Shown in pieces: positions 24,081-36,600 of a stretch of 64,000 nucleotides of DNA. Below the pieces are notes generated by a model. The model saw only the letters and a list, made by a program, of their open reading frames with translations, ran no database searches and was not told the origin of the DNA. Positions within the stretch are counted from its first letter, which is position 1. Every line of letters starts with the position of its first letter. Position numbers and translations under genes: made by a program. Source of the stretch: Haliotis asinina (taxonomy: Eukaryota; Mollusca; Gastropoda; Lepetellida; Haliotidae); the NCBI RefSeq assembly GCF_037392515.1, contig NC_090290.1, forward strand, positions 32,633,753 to 32,697,752, written 5' to 3'.

Positions 24081-24409
24081 TATAATCCAATAATAGTGTG
24101 TCCGTGTCCGTCGACAACACGGCAACTAGCATTTATATACATTCAGTCATTTCCTGAAAGTTTGAGCACATACGACCATCGCCACTAACGTGGAAAGCTC
24201 TAGAACAATAGTAGTCTCGGGTTTATGTTTTGCAAAGGGAGGTAATTCTAAAGTACTGCCTTAGAGGCCTGTCGCTTAAATAATTTTCTGTAGGAAATGT
24301 GACCCATAATAACTAACACGAAAACCTTAAATGTTGTGACCCAATTACAACTACAGCAATAATAATAAATAACAACTCAAACCACGGAAAATACACACTC
24401 GTAACAGAT
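24081..24409. other. Flank between mariner and satellite
   Basis: About 330 bp of AT-rich sequence with no open frame, splice-bounded segment or repeat that I can support. Confidence 0.4.
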
Positions 24410-26320
24410 TATTAAGTATCATATTTAATTGGCATGATGATGCATCATATGATGATCTAGTATCATGTGTCGGGTTATTAATTATCATATGTATTTTGGA
24501 TTATTAAGTATCATATAAATGTCGAATTATTAACTATCACATGTATGTTGGATGATCTAGTATCACATGTATGTCAAATTATTAAGCATCATATGTATGT
24601 CGGATTAATAAGTATCACATGTATTCCGGATTATTAAGCATCATATATCTGTCGGGTGATCTAGTAAAATATGAATGTTGAATTATTATTATTAAGTATA
24701 TTGCATTATGACAGTATCATATGAAAGTCGAATGCTATAGTATCATAAGAATGTCCAATGATCTATTATCATATGTATGTCCGATTATCAAGTATCACAT
24801 GTAGTTCTGATTATTAAGCATCATATATATGTCGGATTATTAAGCATCAAATATATTTCGAATTATTAAGCATCTCATGTATGTCAGGTGATATTAAGCA
24901 TCATATGCTTGTGGGTGATCTAGTATCATATGTATGTGGGTGATCTAGTATCATATGTATGTCGGATGCTATAGTATCATATGTATGTTGGGTGATCTAG
25001 TATCATATGTATGTTGGGTGATCTAGTATCATATGTATGTCGGATGCTATAGTATCATATGTATGTTGGGTGATCTAGTATCATATGTATGTTGGGTTAT
25101 CTAGTATCATATGTATGTTGGATGATCTAGTATCATATGTATGTTGGGTGATCTAGTATCATATGTATGTTGGATGATCTAGTATCATTTGTATGTTGGG
25201 TGATCTAGTATCATATGTATGTTGGATGATCTAGTATCATATGTATGTTGGGTGATCTAGTATCATATGTATGTTGGATGATCTAGTATCATATGTATGT
25301 TGGGTGATCTAGTATCATATGTATGTTGGATGATCTAGTATCATATGTATGTTGGATGATCTAGTATCATATGTATGTTGGATGATCTAGTATCATATGT
25401 ATGTTGGATGGTCTAGTATCATATGTATGTTGGATGATCTAGTATCATATGTATGTCGGATGCTATAGTATCATATGTATGTCGGATGCTATAGTATCAT
25501 ATGTATGTCGGATGCTATAGTATCATATGTATGTTGGATGATCTAGTATCATATGTATGTTGGTTGATCTAGTATCATATGTATGTTGGATGATCTAGTA
25601 TCATATGTATGTTGGATGATCTAGTATCATATGTATGTCGGATGCTATAGTATCATATGTATGTTGGATGATCTAGTATCACATGTATGTCGGATGCTAT
25701 AGTATCATATGTATGTCGGATGCTATAGTATCATATGTATGTTGGATGATCTAGTATCATATGTATGTCGGATGCTATAGTATCATATGTATGTTGGATG
25801 ATCTAGTATCATATGTATGTTGGATGATCTAGTATCATATGTATGTTGGATGATCTAGTATCATATGTATGTCGGATGCTATAGTATCATATGTATGTCG
25901 GATGCTATAGTATCATATGTATGTTGGATGATCTAGTATCATATGTATGTTGGATGATCTAGTATCATATGTATGTCGGATGCTATAGTATCATATGTAT
26001 GTCGGATGCTATAGTATCATATGTATGTTGAATGATCTAGTATCATATGTATGTTGGATGATCTAGTATCATATGTATGTTGGATGATCTAGTATCATAT
26101 GTATGTCGGATGCTATAGTATCATATGTATGTCGGATGATCTAGTATCATATGTATGTCGGATGCTATAGTATCATATGTATGTTGGATGATCTAGTATC
26201 ATATGTATGTTGGATGATCTAGTATCATATGTATGTTGGATGATCTAGTATCATATGATAGTTGCATATTTCAGTATCATATGAATGTCGGATTATTAAG
26301 TATCATATGTGTGCCAGATT
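24410..26320 (+). repeat. 26-bp satellite, block A
   Basis: About seventy tandem copies of a 26-bp unit containing 'gatctagtatcatatgtatg'. Two main monomer types alternate irregularly, one with 'ttggatgatctag' and one with 'tcggatgctatag'. The central part (about 24900-26250) is nearly homogeneous. Both ends decay into diverged copies, where 'attattaagtatcatatg' variants dominate. The unit contains the palindrome CATATG. Confidence 0.95.
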
Positions 26321-26529
26321 AAGTATCACAGGATTTATAGAGGGATTGGCTAAATTAATTTACGTGTTTTTGGACAAAGAAATTTAATGAAGAACAGAAT
26401 AGGGTACAAACTGTTAAAATCCACGTAACATGTAATCAAAACTACACTGAAGCTAATGGTTACAAATGCATACACAAATTTTCTGTGGCTTTACACATTA
26501 ACTAATAGTATGGCGTGAATTGTGGACAA
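26321..26529. other. Non-repeat spacer between satellite blocks
   Basis: About 200 bp of unique-looking sequence interrupts the satellite between the 26-bp and 62-bp blocks. No gene or repeat is recognised in it. Confidence 0.5.
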
Positions 26530-27705
26530 TCAAGTATCATCTGTATGTCGGATGATTTAGTATCATCATGTATCATCTGTATATCTGATGATCAAGTATC
26601 ACCTGTATGTCGGATTGTCTAGTATCGTCATGTATCACCTGTATATCTGATGATCAAGTATCGCCTGTATGTCAGATTGTCTAGTATCATCATGTATCAT
26701 CTGTATATCTGATGATCAAGTATCACCTGTATGTCGGATTGTCTAGTATCATCATGTATCATCTGTATATCTGATGATCAAGTATCACCTGTATGTCGGA
26801 TTGTCTAGTATCATCATGTATCATCTGTATATCTGATGATCAAGTATCGCCTGTATGTCAGATTGTCTAGTATCATCATGTATCATCTGTATATCTGATG
26901 ATCAAGTATCACCTGTATGTCGAATTGTCTAGTATCATCATGTATCATCTGTATATCTGATGATCAAGTATCACCTGTATGTCGGATTGTCTAGTATCAT
27001 CATGTATCATCTGTATATCTGATGATCAAGTATCGCCTGTATGTCAGATTGTCTAGTATCATCATGTATCATCTGTATATCTGATGATCAAGTATCACCT
27101 GTATGTCGAATTGTCTAGTATCATCATGTATCATCTGTATATCTGATGATCAAGTATCACCTGTATGTCGGATTGTCTAGTATCATCATGTATCATCTGT
27201 ATATCTGATGATCAAGTATCGCCTGTATGTCAGATTGTCTAGTATCATCATGTATCATCTGTATATCTGATGATCAAGTATCACCTGTATGTCGGATTGT
27301 CTAGTATCATCATGTATCATCTGTATATCTGATGATCAAGTATCGCCTGTATGTCAGATTGTCTAGTATCATCATGTGTCATCTGTATATCTGATGATCA
27401 AGTATCACCTGTATGTCGGATTGTCTAGTATCGTCATGTATCACCTGTATATCTGATGATCAAGTATCGCCTGTATGTCGAATTGTCTAGTATCATCATG
27501 TATCATCTGTATATCTGATGATCAAGTATCACCTGTATGTCGGATTGTCTAGTATCATCATGTATCATATGTATATCTGATGATCAAGTATCACCTGTAT
27601 GTCGGATTGTCTAGTATCATCATGTATCATCTGTATATCTGATGATCAAGTATCACCTGTATGTCGGATTGTCTAGTATCATCATGTATCATCTGTATAT
27701 CTGAT
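26530..27705 (+). repeat. 62-bp satellite with higher-order organisation, block B
   Basis: About nineteen copies of a 62-bp unit made of a 36-bp part ('tatcatctgtatatctgatg' core) and a 26-bp part ('acctgtatgtcggattg' core). The 26-bp part resembles the monomer of block A. Three versions of that part, gcc...cagatt, acc...cgaatt and acc...cggatt, recur in the same order at about 26846-27220. This gives a 186-bp higher-order period. Confidence 0.93.
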
Positions 27706-28185
27706 GATCAAGAGTCATATGTACGTCAGAAAGTCTAGTATCATCATGTGTCATCTGTATATCTGATGATCAAGAGTCATATGTACGTCAGAAAGTCTAG
27801 TATTTTATGTATCATCTGTATATCTGATGATCAAGAGTCATATGTACGTCAGAAAGTCTAGTATTTTATGTATCATCTGTATATCTGATGGTCAAGAGTC
27901 ATATGTACGTCAGAAAGTCTAGTATTTTATGTATCATCTGTATATCTGATGATCAAGAGTCATATGTACGTCAGAAAGTCTAGTATTTTATGTATCATCT
28001 GTATATCTGATGATCAAGAGTCATATGTACGTCAGAAAGTCTAGTATCATCATGTATCATCTGTATATCTGATGATCAAGAGTCATATGTACGTCAGAAA
28101 GTCTAGTATTTTATGTATCATCTGTATATCTGATGATCAAGAGTCATATGTACGTCAGAAAGTCTAGTATTTTATGTATCTCAGA
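27706..28185 (+). repeat. 61-bp satellite derivative, block C
   Basis: About eight copies of a 61-bp unit. It keeps the 'tatcatctgtatatctgatg' part of block B but replaces the 26-bp part by one containing 'agtcatatgtacgtcagaaa', with 'gtctagtattttatg' at the junction in most copies. Confidence 0.9.
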
Positions 28186-28565
28186 ACATCTAGTATGCCA
28201 CGTATCTTATGTATGTCGGATCATCTAGTATCACAAGTATGTCGGATGATCAAGCATCATGTGTATCTCAGATCATGTAGTATACTGTGTGTCATCTAGT
28301 ATCTTATGTGTGTCAATTGGTCGAATATCATATGTGTGTCAGATGATCAAGTATCATATATGTCATTGATGATGAAGCATTATATGTATGTCAGATGATC
28401 TAGTATCTTATGTATTTCTTATCATCTAACATCTTATGTATATCAGATGATCTAATATTATATATTTGTCTGATGATCAAGTATCATATGTAAGTCGTAT
28501 CGTCTATTATCATATGCGTGTTGGATCGTCCATTATCATATGTCTGACGGATGATCTCGTATCAT
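28186..28565 (+). repeat. Degenerate tail of the 26-bp satellite, block D
   Basis: Irregular, diverged monomers with cores such as 'gatgatcaagtatcatat' and 'gatctagtatcttatgt'. They lie outside the homogeneous blocks, as expected at the edge of a satellite array. Confidence 0.8.
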
Positions 28566-28860
28566 GTATACGTTTCAGCTTGGTACTGGTGTGATTCAAC
28601 CGACAGATTTCAGCGTGCTACTTGTGTGATTAAAAATACAGATGTTTCAGCGTGGTACTGGCGTCGTAAAACCTTCAGATTTCAGCGTGGTACTGGTGTC
28701 GTAAAACCTTCAGATTTCAGCGTGCTACTGGTGTGATTGAACCTGCAGATTTCAGCATGGTACTGGTGTGATCAAGCATACAGATTTCAGTGTGCTACTT
28801 GTGTGATTAAACCGACAGACTTCAGCATGGTACTGGTGTGATTAAACCTACAAACGTTAT
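28566..28860 (+). repeat. 35-bp minisatellite, block E
   Basis: About eight copies of a 35-bp unit with core 'atttcagcgtggtactggtg' followed by 'tgattaaacctacag'. It is unrelated to the satellite before it. The + strand open frame 28551-28736 reads across it and is not a gene. Confidence 0.85.
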
Positions 28861-29254
28861 GCAGATGAACTGCACGAGGATGATGCATTAAATTGCTAAA
28901 TACATGTACGAATATCTTGCATGAGAACAGTGGATTGTGGGTGTAGAGTTTTATGAATTTGCCAATTTTCATCATTTAATGAACTCAGGGCAGTACTCTT
29001 TTCAATTATACGGATTTGTTTTACAATATGTTCACCAATTCATATGTAAACAGTACTTTTAAACAGAATGGAATATTTTGCAACGTCTACTTTAGAACTG
29101 AAGTGACTGACTGAAGTAAATGGTTACATTTACAGTAGTGAGTCTAAATCTTTGATGAACCTTCAAATTGTGTACGAGTGATTGGCTAGGCGAACACAAA
29201 AGCACGTTGATAATGGTGCTTCAAGTCTTTCTCACAGATGAATGGTCAGTCATT
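28861..29254. other. Intergenic stretch with no recognised feature
   Basis: About 390 bp between the 35-bp repeat and the first reverse SINE. I see no exon, open frame of interest or repeat in it. Confidence 0.4.
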
Positions 29255-29395
29255 AAGATATTTCTGCAGCCTTTAGCAATATCTCGGCGGCGACAAAAAC
29301 AATGGGCTTTACACATTGTACCTATTTGCAGAATCGAACCAGTTCCTCAGTGTGACAAGTGTACGCTTTAACCACGAGGCTGCGCCGATCGGTGA
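29255..29395 (-). repeat. tRNA-derived SINE copy, reverse, degenerate
   Basis: Reads 'agcaatatctcggcggcgac', 'aatgggctttacacattgta', then 'agaatcgaacc' (reverse of a B box) and 'gctttaaccacgaggctgc'. This is the reverse complement of the family 1 SINE seen at 19896-20062. Confidence 0.75.
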
Positions 29396-29446
29396 CATAG
29401 ATAACACACACCTGTTATTACCTGTATAAGTAATGTTAGTTTGTTG

Positions 29447-29485
29447 TCGCACTCATCCGTATTCCAGCTATACGGCGGTGTACAA
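29447..29485. repeat. Short fragment of a second interspersed repeat
   Basis: 'tcgcactcatccgtattcca' followed by 'gctatacggcggtg' resembles the 'cgcactcagcaatattccag' / 'ctatatggcggcgg' end of another repeat I associate with abalone genomes. Only about 40 bp are recognisable. Confidence 0.45.
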
Positions 29486-29557
29486 GTGTTGAAGGCTACT
29501 CTGATGGGTAAGAGAAGAATACAAAACATACATTTCTATTTATATAATTATGCATAT

Positions 29558-29563
29558 TTTATT
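29558..29563 (-). promoter_or_regulatory. Candidate polyadenylation signal for the mucin-like gene
   Basis: TTTATT on the + strand reads AATAAA on the minus strand, about 785 bases after the stop codon at 30348. It is the nearest well-formed signal I noted. If it is used, the 3' UTR would contain the reverse SINE at 30013-30150. Confidence 0.35.
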
Positions 29564-30012
29564 CACTTTTCAAATTACAATTCAAAAATATATAGGTAAA
29601 TTAATAATGGTGGCGCTATATGGCGAGCACTGCAGTCTTTGTTTCAACATATTCCAAGACTGGTTACCTCTGCTTTTAGAGGCTGAAAAAGAAAAAAAAA
29701 GAACAGTCACAACACCTCCGATAATTACGACATATTCCAGGACAACACCATTCAAACAATACAAAGTACATAGTTGGACACGTTATAAAGCATTCACCAT
29801 GAACACTCGTAACTATAAACGATATTTCCATAGATAATATACATTATACTGGATGCCAAACCCCTGAAGCAGTAAAACATGATCGGTTATACGTCAGTGT
29901 ATACGACTACAATACTACAAACACTATAATGCGGACAAAGACCGGAATCAGATAGCATTTGAACAGACATCTCGTTTGACAGTGCTATGAAACTCCACTC
30001 GCGACATATTTA

Positions 30013-30150
30013 GAGTGAGTGAGTTAGTATGACTTTATGCCGCTTTTAACAATATTCCAGCAACATCAGGCGGATGACATCAGAAATGGGCTCCACACAC
30101 CTGGGAATCGAAGCCAAGTCTTCATCGTGACGAGCGGGACGCTTGAACTA
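30013..30150 (-). repeat. tRNA-derived SINE copy, reverse
   Basis: Starts 'gagtgagtgagttagtatga', then 'tgccgcttttaacaatattc' and 'aatgggctccacacac'. It continues with 'gggaatcgaagcc' in the place of the B box and 'tcgtgacgagcgggacgctt'. It is the full-length reverse complement of the family 1 SINE with moderate divergence, and lies just 3' of the mucin-like coding end. Confidence 0.8.
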
Positions 30151-30347
30151 CTTGGGGTCAGTGAAAAGTTTAATTCCATGGAAAAAAAGAACTAATACGG
30201 GAGATGAAATCAAAGTATCAGATTGCTAGATATCGGTTCAAATCCTTATCTCACCACGATTATTAACCTGTTTCGTTGGAATTCTACTTGTTTTGGTAAT
30301 ACTATCAACAGGGGCGTGAAATCCACACATTTAAAGACTGCAGCTTG

Positions 30348-30683
30348 TTATACGTACCACATGTTACAAGAGCAGCTGGTGATTTCCCTGATGCTGATGG
30401 TGCGGGAAGAAGTGTCGGCGCAGGTGACGGTGTAGTTCTTGAGTGACGTCTCAACAGGGATGCAACATCTGCACTCCTTCACCATGGCGTTATTTTTAGT
30501 TACGTCGAAAGTGACAGTACTAGGACCACAGTCACCTTTGCAGGAATACTGGTCTACCTCAAAGCTGTCGATACAACCCTGAACGCCAATCTTGACCTTT
30601 TCAGCAGATGGTTGGCATGTCTTCTTTCTGCATTCATACTTGCAGCAAGAGCCTTCAGGAGCAAGAATCATATCTTCGGTGTC
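30348..30683 (-). CDS. Last exon: C-terminal cystine knot (CTCK)
   Basis: The acceptor is ...ttcattccag and the exon is in phase 0. It encodes 111 residues and TAA. After DTEDMILAPEGSCCKYECR comes the CTCK pattern: 'KVKIGVQGC', 'YSCKGDCGPS', 'KECRCC' and the closing 'ITSCSC'. In mucins and von Willebrand factor this domain forms interchain disulphides that pair two molecules through their C-termini. The chain stops six residues after the CSC motif (NMWYV plus stop), as usual for CTCK proteins. Confidence 0.93.
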   Translation of the reverse strand, partial: DTEDMILAPEGSCCKYECRKKTCQPSAEKVKIGVQGCIDSFEVDQYSCKGDCGPSTVTFDVTKNNAMVKECRCCIPVETSLKNYTVTCADTSSRTISIREITSCSCNMWYV

Positions 30684-33600
30684 CTGGAATGAATAGTTTT
30701 GTATACATTTAACACCTCATTTATCATCTTCGTTGATATCCTAAATGGGACAGTTTTGATATCATTTAGAGAATCGGTTGGTCACAAACATAGATGGTCT
30801 CTAATTCCTCCATTATTGAAAATTACACGTTACTGAATAACATCATACATGGACATACATTTGATTTGAACGAAAGCAAGTGGTATGTATATACGTCACA
30901 TCTATACAGTGACTTGAGCTTACAAAAGAGGCTACAATTTCTTAAAATCGTGTGGTTGGCGGGTAGGGTCATGCTGGTGTTAAGCATCCACAAGAATCAA
31001 AATGTAACCTCTGATAGCGTTGGAATGACGAATTCTTCTAAAGGGATACTCCTTTCGAATAACCTCAAGTAAATGTAACTTACGGAATTGCATGACTTCA
31101 CACAGTTATCGCTAGGGATTCGCTCTCCTTCTTCGCAGATCCACTTAGTACAGTTATCAGCTGGATCTGTGATGAGTTCTCCGTTCTAGAAGTATTGATT
31201 AGCATTTAAGTTAATCTGGTTTGATGACGACGTCTTGTAAAAGGTTCAACAATAGCATATCTGTACAAACATCACATCATTTGAAACCACAATATTTGAT
31301 TGGATGATTGATCATATTTCCAAACATTTATATTCAGCAACAATAATTTGTTTGTAACTATGTTCCATTAACACGGTTCAGAGAAGACAGTGTGCCATCT
31401 TGTCATTACGAATGGAGGCCGTCACATGATAACTATGTCTCATTCATCCTCTGACTGGACAATATTAGTAGTGAGGATGAACTGGTAACTCACCTTATAA
31501 ATTTTGCCATTGTACACACAGTCTAGACATTCCTCAATCGTGACGCAATCTGCACCACGTCTAACGGTGTTGTTGGTGCACATACATCCGGGAGATGGAG
31601 AGGCCTGGCAGTTGTCCCTCGGGGTCCTGTCTTCACAAGTCATTTGGCAGTAGGTGTAGTTAGTATACTCTTCGTTGTCTTTGTCGCATTCTGAAAAAAA
31701 ACCCACAGAAACTTTAGCTTTGGGGGTTCTCTAGAAACCATTCTTGTAGTGAATGGACACTAATGGGGTCGGTTTGTCAGACTTGGTTCCTGGATATTGG
31801 TGTCAGTCACTGGATGTCTGGTCCAGACTCGATTATTTCCCGACAATGGTTATTTAGCTGGCCATCTGTCACAACACAACACACAAAGCTACATGTTGTA
31901 TCGTCATGGAACAGTAGCAATATATATGGAAACTATATACTCAAAAATAGTCGTCGATAACATACTTATATTTGTTGTAGTAAGAAGGTTATGCTCTTCT
32001 TCACGTATCTTAACTTATCGTATCTTACCTATCTTGGAATGAACTGCAGTCTATGACTGGAACATAAATATGTTTATGTTTGTTGGTAATTGTCTCATTT
32101 TATTTCATTAAACAGTCAATATTAAAAGACAAATATCATCGCTCATAAAGGATGGGCGAGAGCATGTACTCACTGCATGGTTCGTTGTAGCAAGGACGAG
32201 TTTCTTCTTTCTTCAAGTGTTCGCACCTCACATCATTTTGTGTATCACGTGTTCTTGTGACATTCTGAAGTCCACATGTACCGTCACATGTTGTCCACTC
32301 GCCCCATGTATACTTGTTGCCTTTTTTTAGAAGACATAACATGTGTGTACCGTTCAAGCATGTGCATTATGTGGCATTATGCGCCATGACCACTAAATGT
32401 CATATATAGCCCTGTGAGTAATTGTTACAATGTTAGCAGGTGTAGTAAATGTAATACTGTGAGTAAACATGAGAATGCCAGCATCAGTAAAATTTTACAA
32501 TTTGTTTGAGTAAACATGAGAATGTTAGCAGGTAAAGTAAACGTTGCACTGTGTTTGAATAAATTTGAGAATGATAGCAGGCGTAGTACATTCTACAGTG
32601 TTTAAGTAAACATGAGAATGTTGGCAGGTGGAGTAAATGTTACATATTTTAGCAGACGTAGGCTTTGAGAAAACCTTTAGTTCTATAGTTATTGAAATGT
32701 AGATCAGAAGCTTACAATAGCAGGGTTCTCCACAAGGTTCCTCGGTCGACTCAGTGATTTGACAGTTCTTGTCGTCTGGATTTGCGATGGTGTAATTCCT
32801 TGTCTTGATACCTTGTGTTTCACCATCCTTGACGCATTCCTTGCTGCAAGGCGTCCAAGCAGTCCATACGGGGTCGCAACCTGTGAGAGAAAGAATCATA
32901 TTTTGTTCAGCAAATCACTACCTTGAATGTGAATACCACTAACTCAGAACAACATCAGTGAATCTCGCACATGTTTAGGTTGGGAATTCATATCACTGCA
33001 TGAGTCTGACATACTTGAGACCCGCAGAGAAACGAGGCTGAACAAATCTGGCAACCGAAGTCTTAGAGCTTACATTCGGCAGTTCCACAAGGTTCAGTCT
33101 CCACTTCTCTTGGGCCGTTTTCACATCCTTTGCCTCCGCATTTAGGGCCATCGCACTCTCTCTGTCTTGTCATGTTCCTGTCCCTGCACATCTTTCCATT
33201 ACAAGTGATGGTTGACCATTCCGCCCACTCCTTATACTTGCCATCAACTGCAAACGGATTACAGTCAGATCAACAATGCTGAGCCATGTTGTGTTTGGTA
33301 GAGAATGGGCACTTAACGTAAGGGAAGAAAACAAGTAGGATACGCGATGATTAATACACACTTTCGAAAACATCAACGAATAAAGATCAATGGCTTTTAA
33401 GTTTTGGCCTTAGCGAAATATTTAGCGGAACGTACTTGGTGACTTGGGAACCTTGGTGGAGTTTCCGTTTTCGCATGTACTGAAACACGTGGAAAGGGCT
33501 TTATTAGACAAAAGCAAAAGATAACCTGTAGAATTCAGTAGGTGTTCTGCGATGGATGCGTGAGAACAAATATGGGGCATGTGGGCGAGATGTCTACGGT

Positions 33601-36600
33601 ATCATGCCCTAGTGTGCAGTGCACGGCCATGTGCACTTAAAAGAATCCACGAATCCGTTGGTATGGTGGCCACATGGAAACACCTTGTTGTGGGCACAGC
33701 AACGTGCAGTGAATTTGGACAAAGTACCATGGCCCTGTGTCCCTGTCCACCCAGCTGTGAATGGGTATGGGAAAGCCGCATTAACTCGGCGCGCCTAGTG
33801 ACTGTATGACTTGCATGTTCCCCAGGGAGTTGAGATTTATAATACGATATGCCGATTAGATTGACATCATGCGATCGATGAAAAATACCAGCTTCTTGAC
33901 CTTGTACAAGTTGCGCAGATGTGTGAGCTATCCTATCTCCTACTGAGAGCACCATGAGCAATGTAGCAGTGGAGTTCAATGACATGGCCCGTGTGATAGT
34001 CGCCAATTTACACTGACAAGACAACAGCGGCAGTCTTTAAAACAGACACTGATTTGTAAAATTATGTGAAATGCGCCCATAATGGGGACGTTAATTTCGT
34101 CAAGGTTTATTTATACGTACACAGTGAAACACTCCTCATCGATAGTATTGCCGCTTTTGATGATGTCACCCTGATATTCACATGGGCATAGTGGTACGAC
34201 GCAATCAGCAGTCTCTGTCTCTGGGTTCTGCTTATCACACGTACTCGCGCTCTGTGACACCCTACAGAAACAAATATATTCGGTTACACATGTCTATAGA
34301 TTGTAACAAACACATTTCTGATGACAGTACATTGAAGTATCATTATATATGTTAAACATGGGACAATATTTATATTCAAATTTCAAATATCAAACATACC
34401 CCTGATAGGTAAAATAATCAGCAGGCAACACTAACCTTGTCCTGGATTTTGTTGCATTCTCTCCGCATGTTGGATTACAATCACTCCACTGTGTCCATTC
34501 AGCCCAGTTGCAGCCTAGGCAGAAATACAGTCAATGATGTTTTAACATCTGAGAATCCACTATCAACAATAAGTCTCGTGACATATTTCATAAAACTGTT
34601 TTACGCAATCCAATATTGAAATATTTTAGTTTCAAATGATTCTGACCGAAGGCCACGAGTTAACAACATCGTTTATCTGCTGCTGAAGGATTCTTTTTAA
34701 TGTAATAAAGGGTGAATATTCCAGTGTGAGTATTAGACATGAAAAGGACTTATGATAGCATATAACACGTTCAAATATATCCAACCAATATGTATAAATA
34801 CAGATAATAAGCACAAAACCGATAACAGTAAACATTAGCTTGCTATATTATGTCAGTATCAATGCATCATCATAAAAGCCTGCCATCATTAAATATTCTG
34901 CTGCTTTACTCCTAACTCTGTTAGGTACCACTTGTAGTCAGTGTTTGGACATACTAGTAAATACTCCAGTCATGGATACTGTCAACTCAGTCATGAAAAA
35001 AAAATATGTGTATACGTACATGCAGCTTTAGGTGCACAGACGAATTTCTTTTCACTGTTACATTTGCTGAAAAAAGGCAGTTTGCACAGCATGAATATGC
35101 ATCCATCAAAGGATTGCAACATATGTCATATTTGGGATTTCACTTTCTTAGTAAAGTATAGATTGTAGTACGTTTTGGTTGAGTCCCATCCGGGTTTCGA
35201 ACACGCACCCTCAGAGTCAGGCAATCATTGCATGTTTTTGCCTTGAAATTAGAGAAGTTCCACATTAGAATATTGTGTACAGGTTTCATAAATCTCCTCA
35301 ACAGACCGGCGGGAGCAACTCGACTACCATTAGCCACATGGCACTATTTGTTGAAAGGTATCATTTTCATATTCCACAGCAGTTCAGTTATCGGTATTAT
35401 ACATTATACAAGTATAACAGGAATATATTAAAAGATCTAAAATACCATTCTTCACATGGGTCTCCGGATGGTGCTGGGTAGACTTCATTTTCGTTGTATT
35501 TTTTCCCGTCACTGTCGTAACACCCACAGTCTTCTTTAGGGATGCATTTTCCATCCTCCATCTTGTAACCCTCCTCACAGACGCATGTTTCACCAATGAC
35601 ACAGTCTCCTGAACTCAAGCAGGCAGCGGAAAATCGCATTCCGTAACAGGTCTCGCACGTCTCATTGCAGTTCGTGCTAATTTTCATGTTTTCCCCACAG
35701 ACAGCTACACCAAAGACAAGAAATAGTGTATGCTTCTATATGTCATAATGAATTATGTCTATATGTCGTGAAAAAACTAACTTGTACCAAATGACGAGTA
35801 TCTTCTAAAGTGTATACTCTTGAGTAGTGTGAAAAACTAGCTTGTACAAAATGACGTGTACCTTCTAAAGGGTATACTCCTGTACCATGGGAAAATTAGC
35901 CTGTGTACCTTCTAAAGAGTATACTCTTGTGCAGTGTAAAAAACCTGGTTTCTACCAACTGACGTGTACCTTCTAAAGAGTATATTCTTGTCTGGTGTGC
36001 AAAACTGACTTGTGCCAACATACATGAAGCCTTCAATAGATATGCAAGTGATAATCTGACATACGCGTAGAACAGTCCGAGTCACACGCCAGCTCCTGCA
36101 CTTGACTCTCTGAGCAGGTACATCTGACGTCATCAGTACAGTTTCTACTTCGGGTCCTGGACACGGTAACAGATTTACACCCAGAGTCGCAGGCCGACCA
36201 TTCTCCCCACGGCTCCCAACATGTTGGTGGCCCTGAAATATTTATAAACAGATGATCAGATGCGGTAGTACCACTGGTTGTAGTTGTACCAGATGTGGTA
36301 GTACCACTGTTTGTTGTACCAGATGTGGTAGTGCCACTGGTTGTAGTTGTACCAGATGTGATAGTACCATTGGTTGTTTTCCCAGATGTGGTAGTACCAC
36401 TTTTGTTTTACCATATGTGATAATGCCACTGCTTCTTTTTTCCAGATGTGGTAGTACCACCTTTGTTTTACCATATGTGGTAGTACCACTGGCTGTTGTA
36501 CCAGATGTGGTAGTACCACTGCTTGTTTTTTCTAGATGTGGTAGTACCACTGGTTGTTGTACCACATGTGGTAGTACCACTGGTTGTTGTACAGATGTGG

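Noticed and set aside
24410..28560. Possible CRISPR-like array of short direct repeats
   Set aside because: Monomers are head to tail with no unique spacers, the genome is eukaryotic and there are no cas genes. It is satellite DNA.
28551..28736. A + strand frame with repeated Trp/Arg motifs
   Set aside because: It spans the 35-bp minisatellite, and the frame is lost in the later copies.
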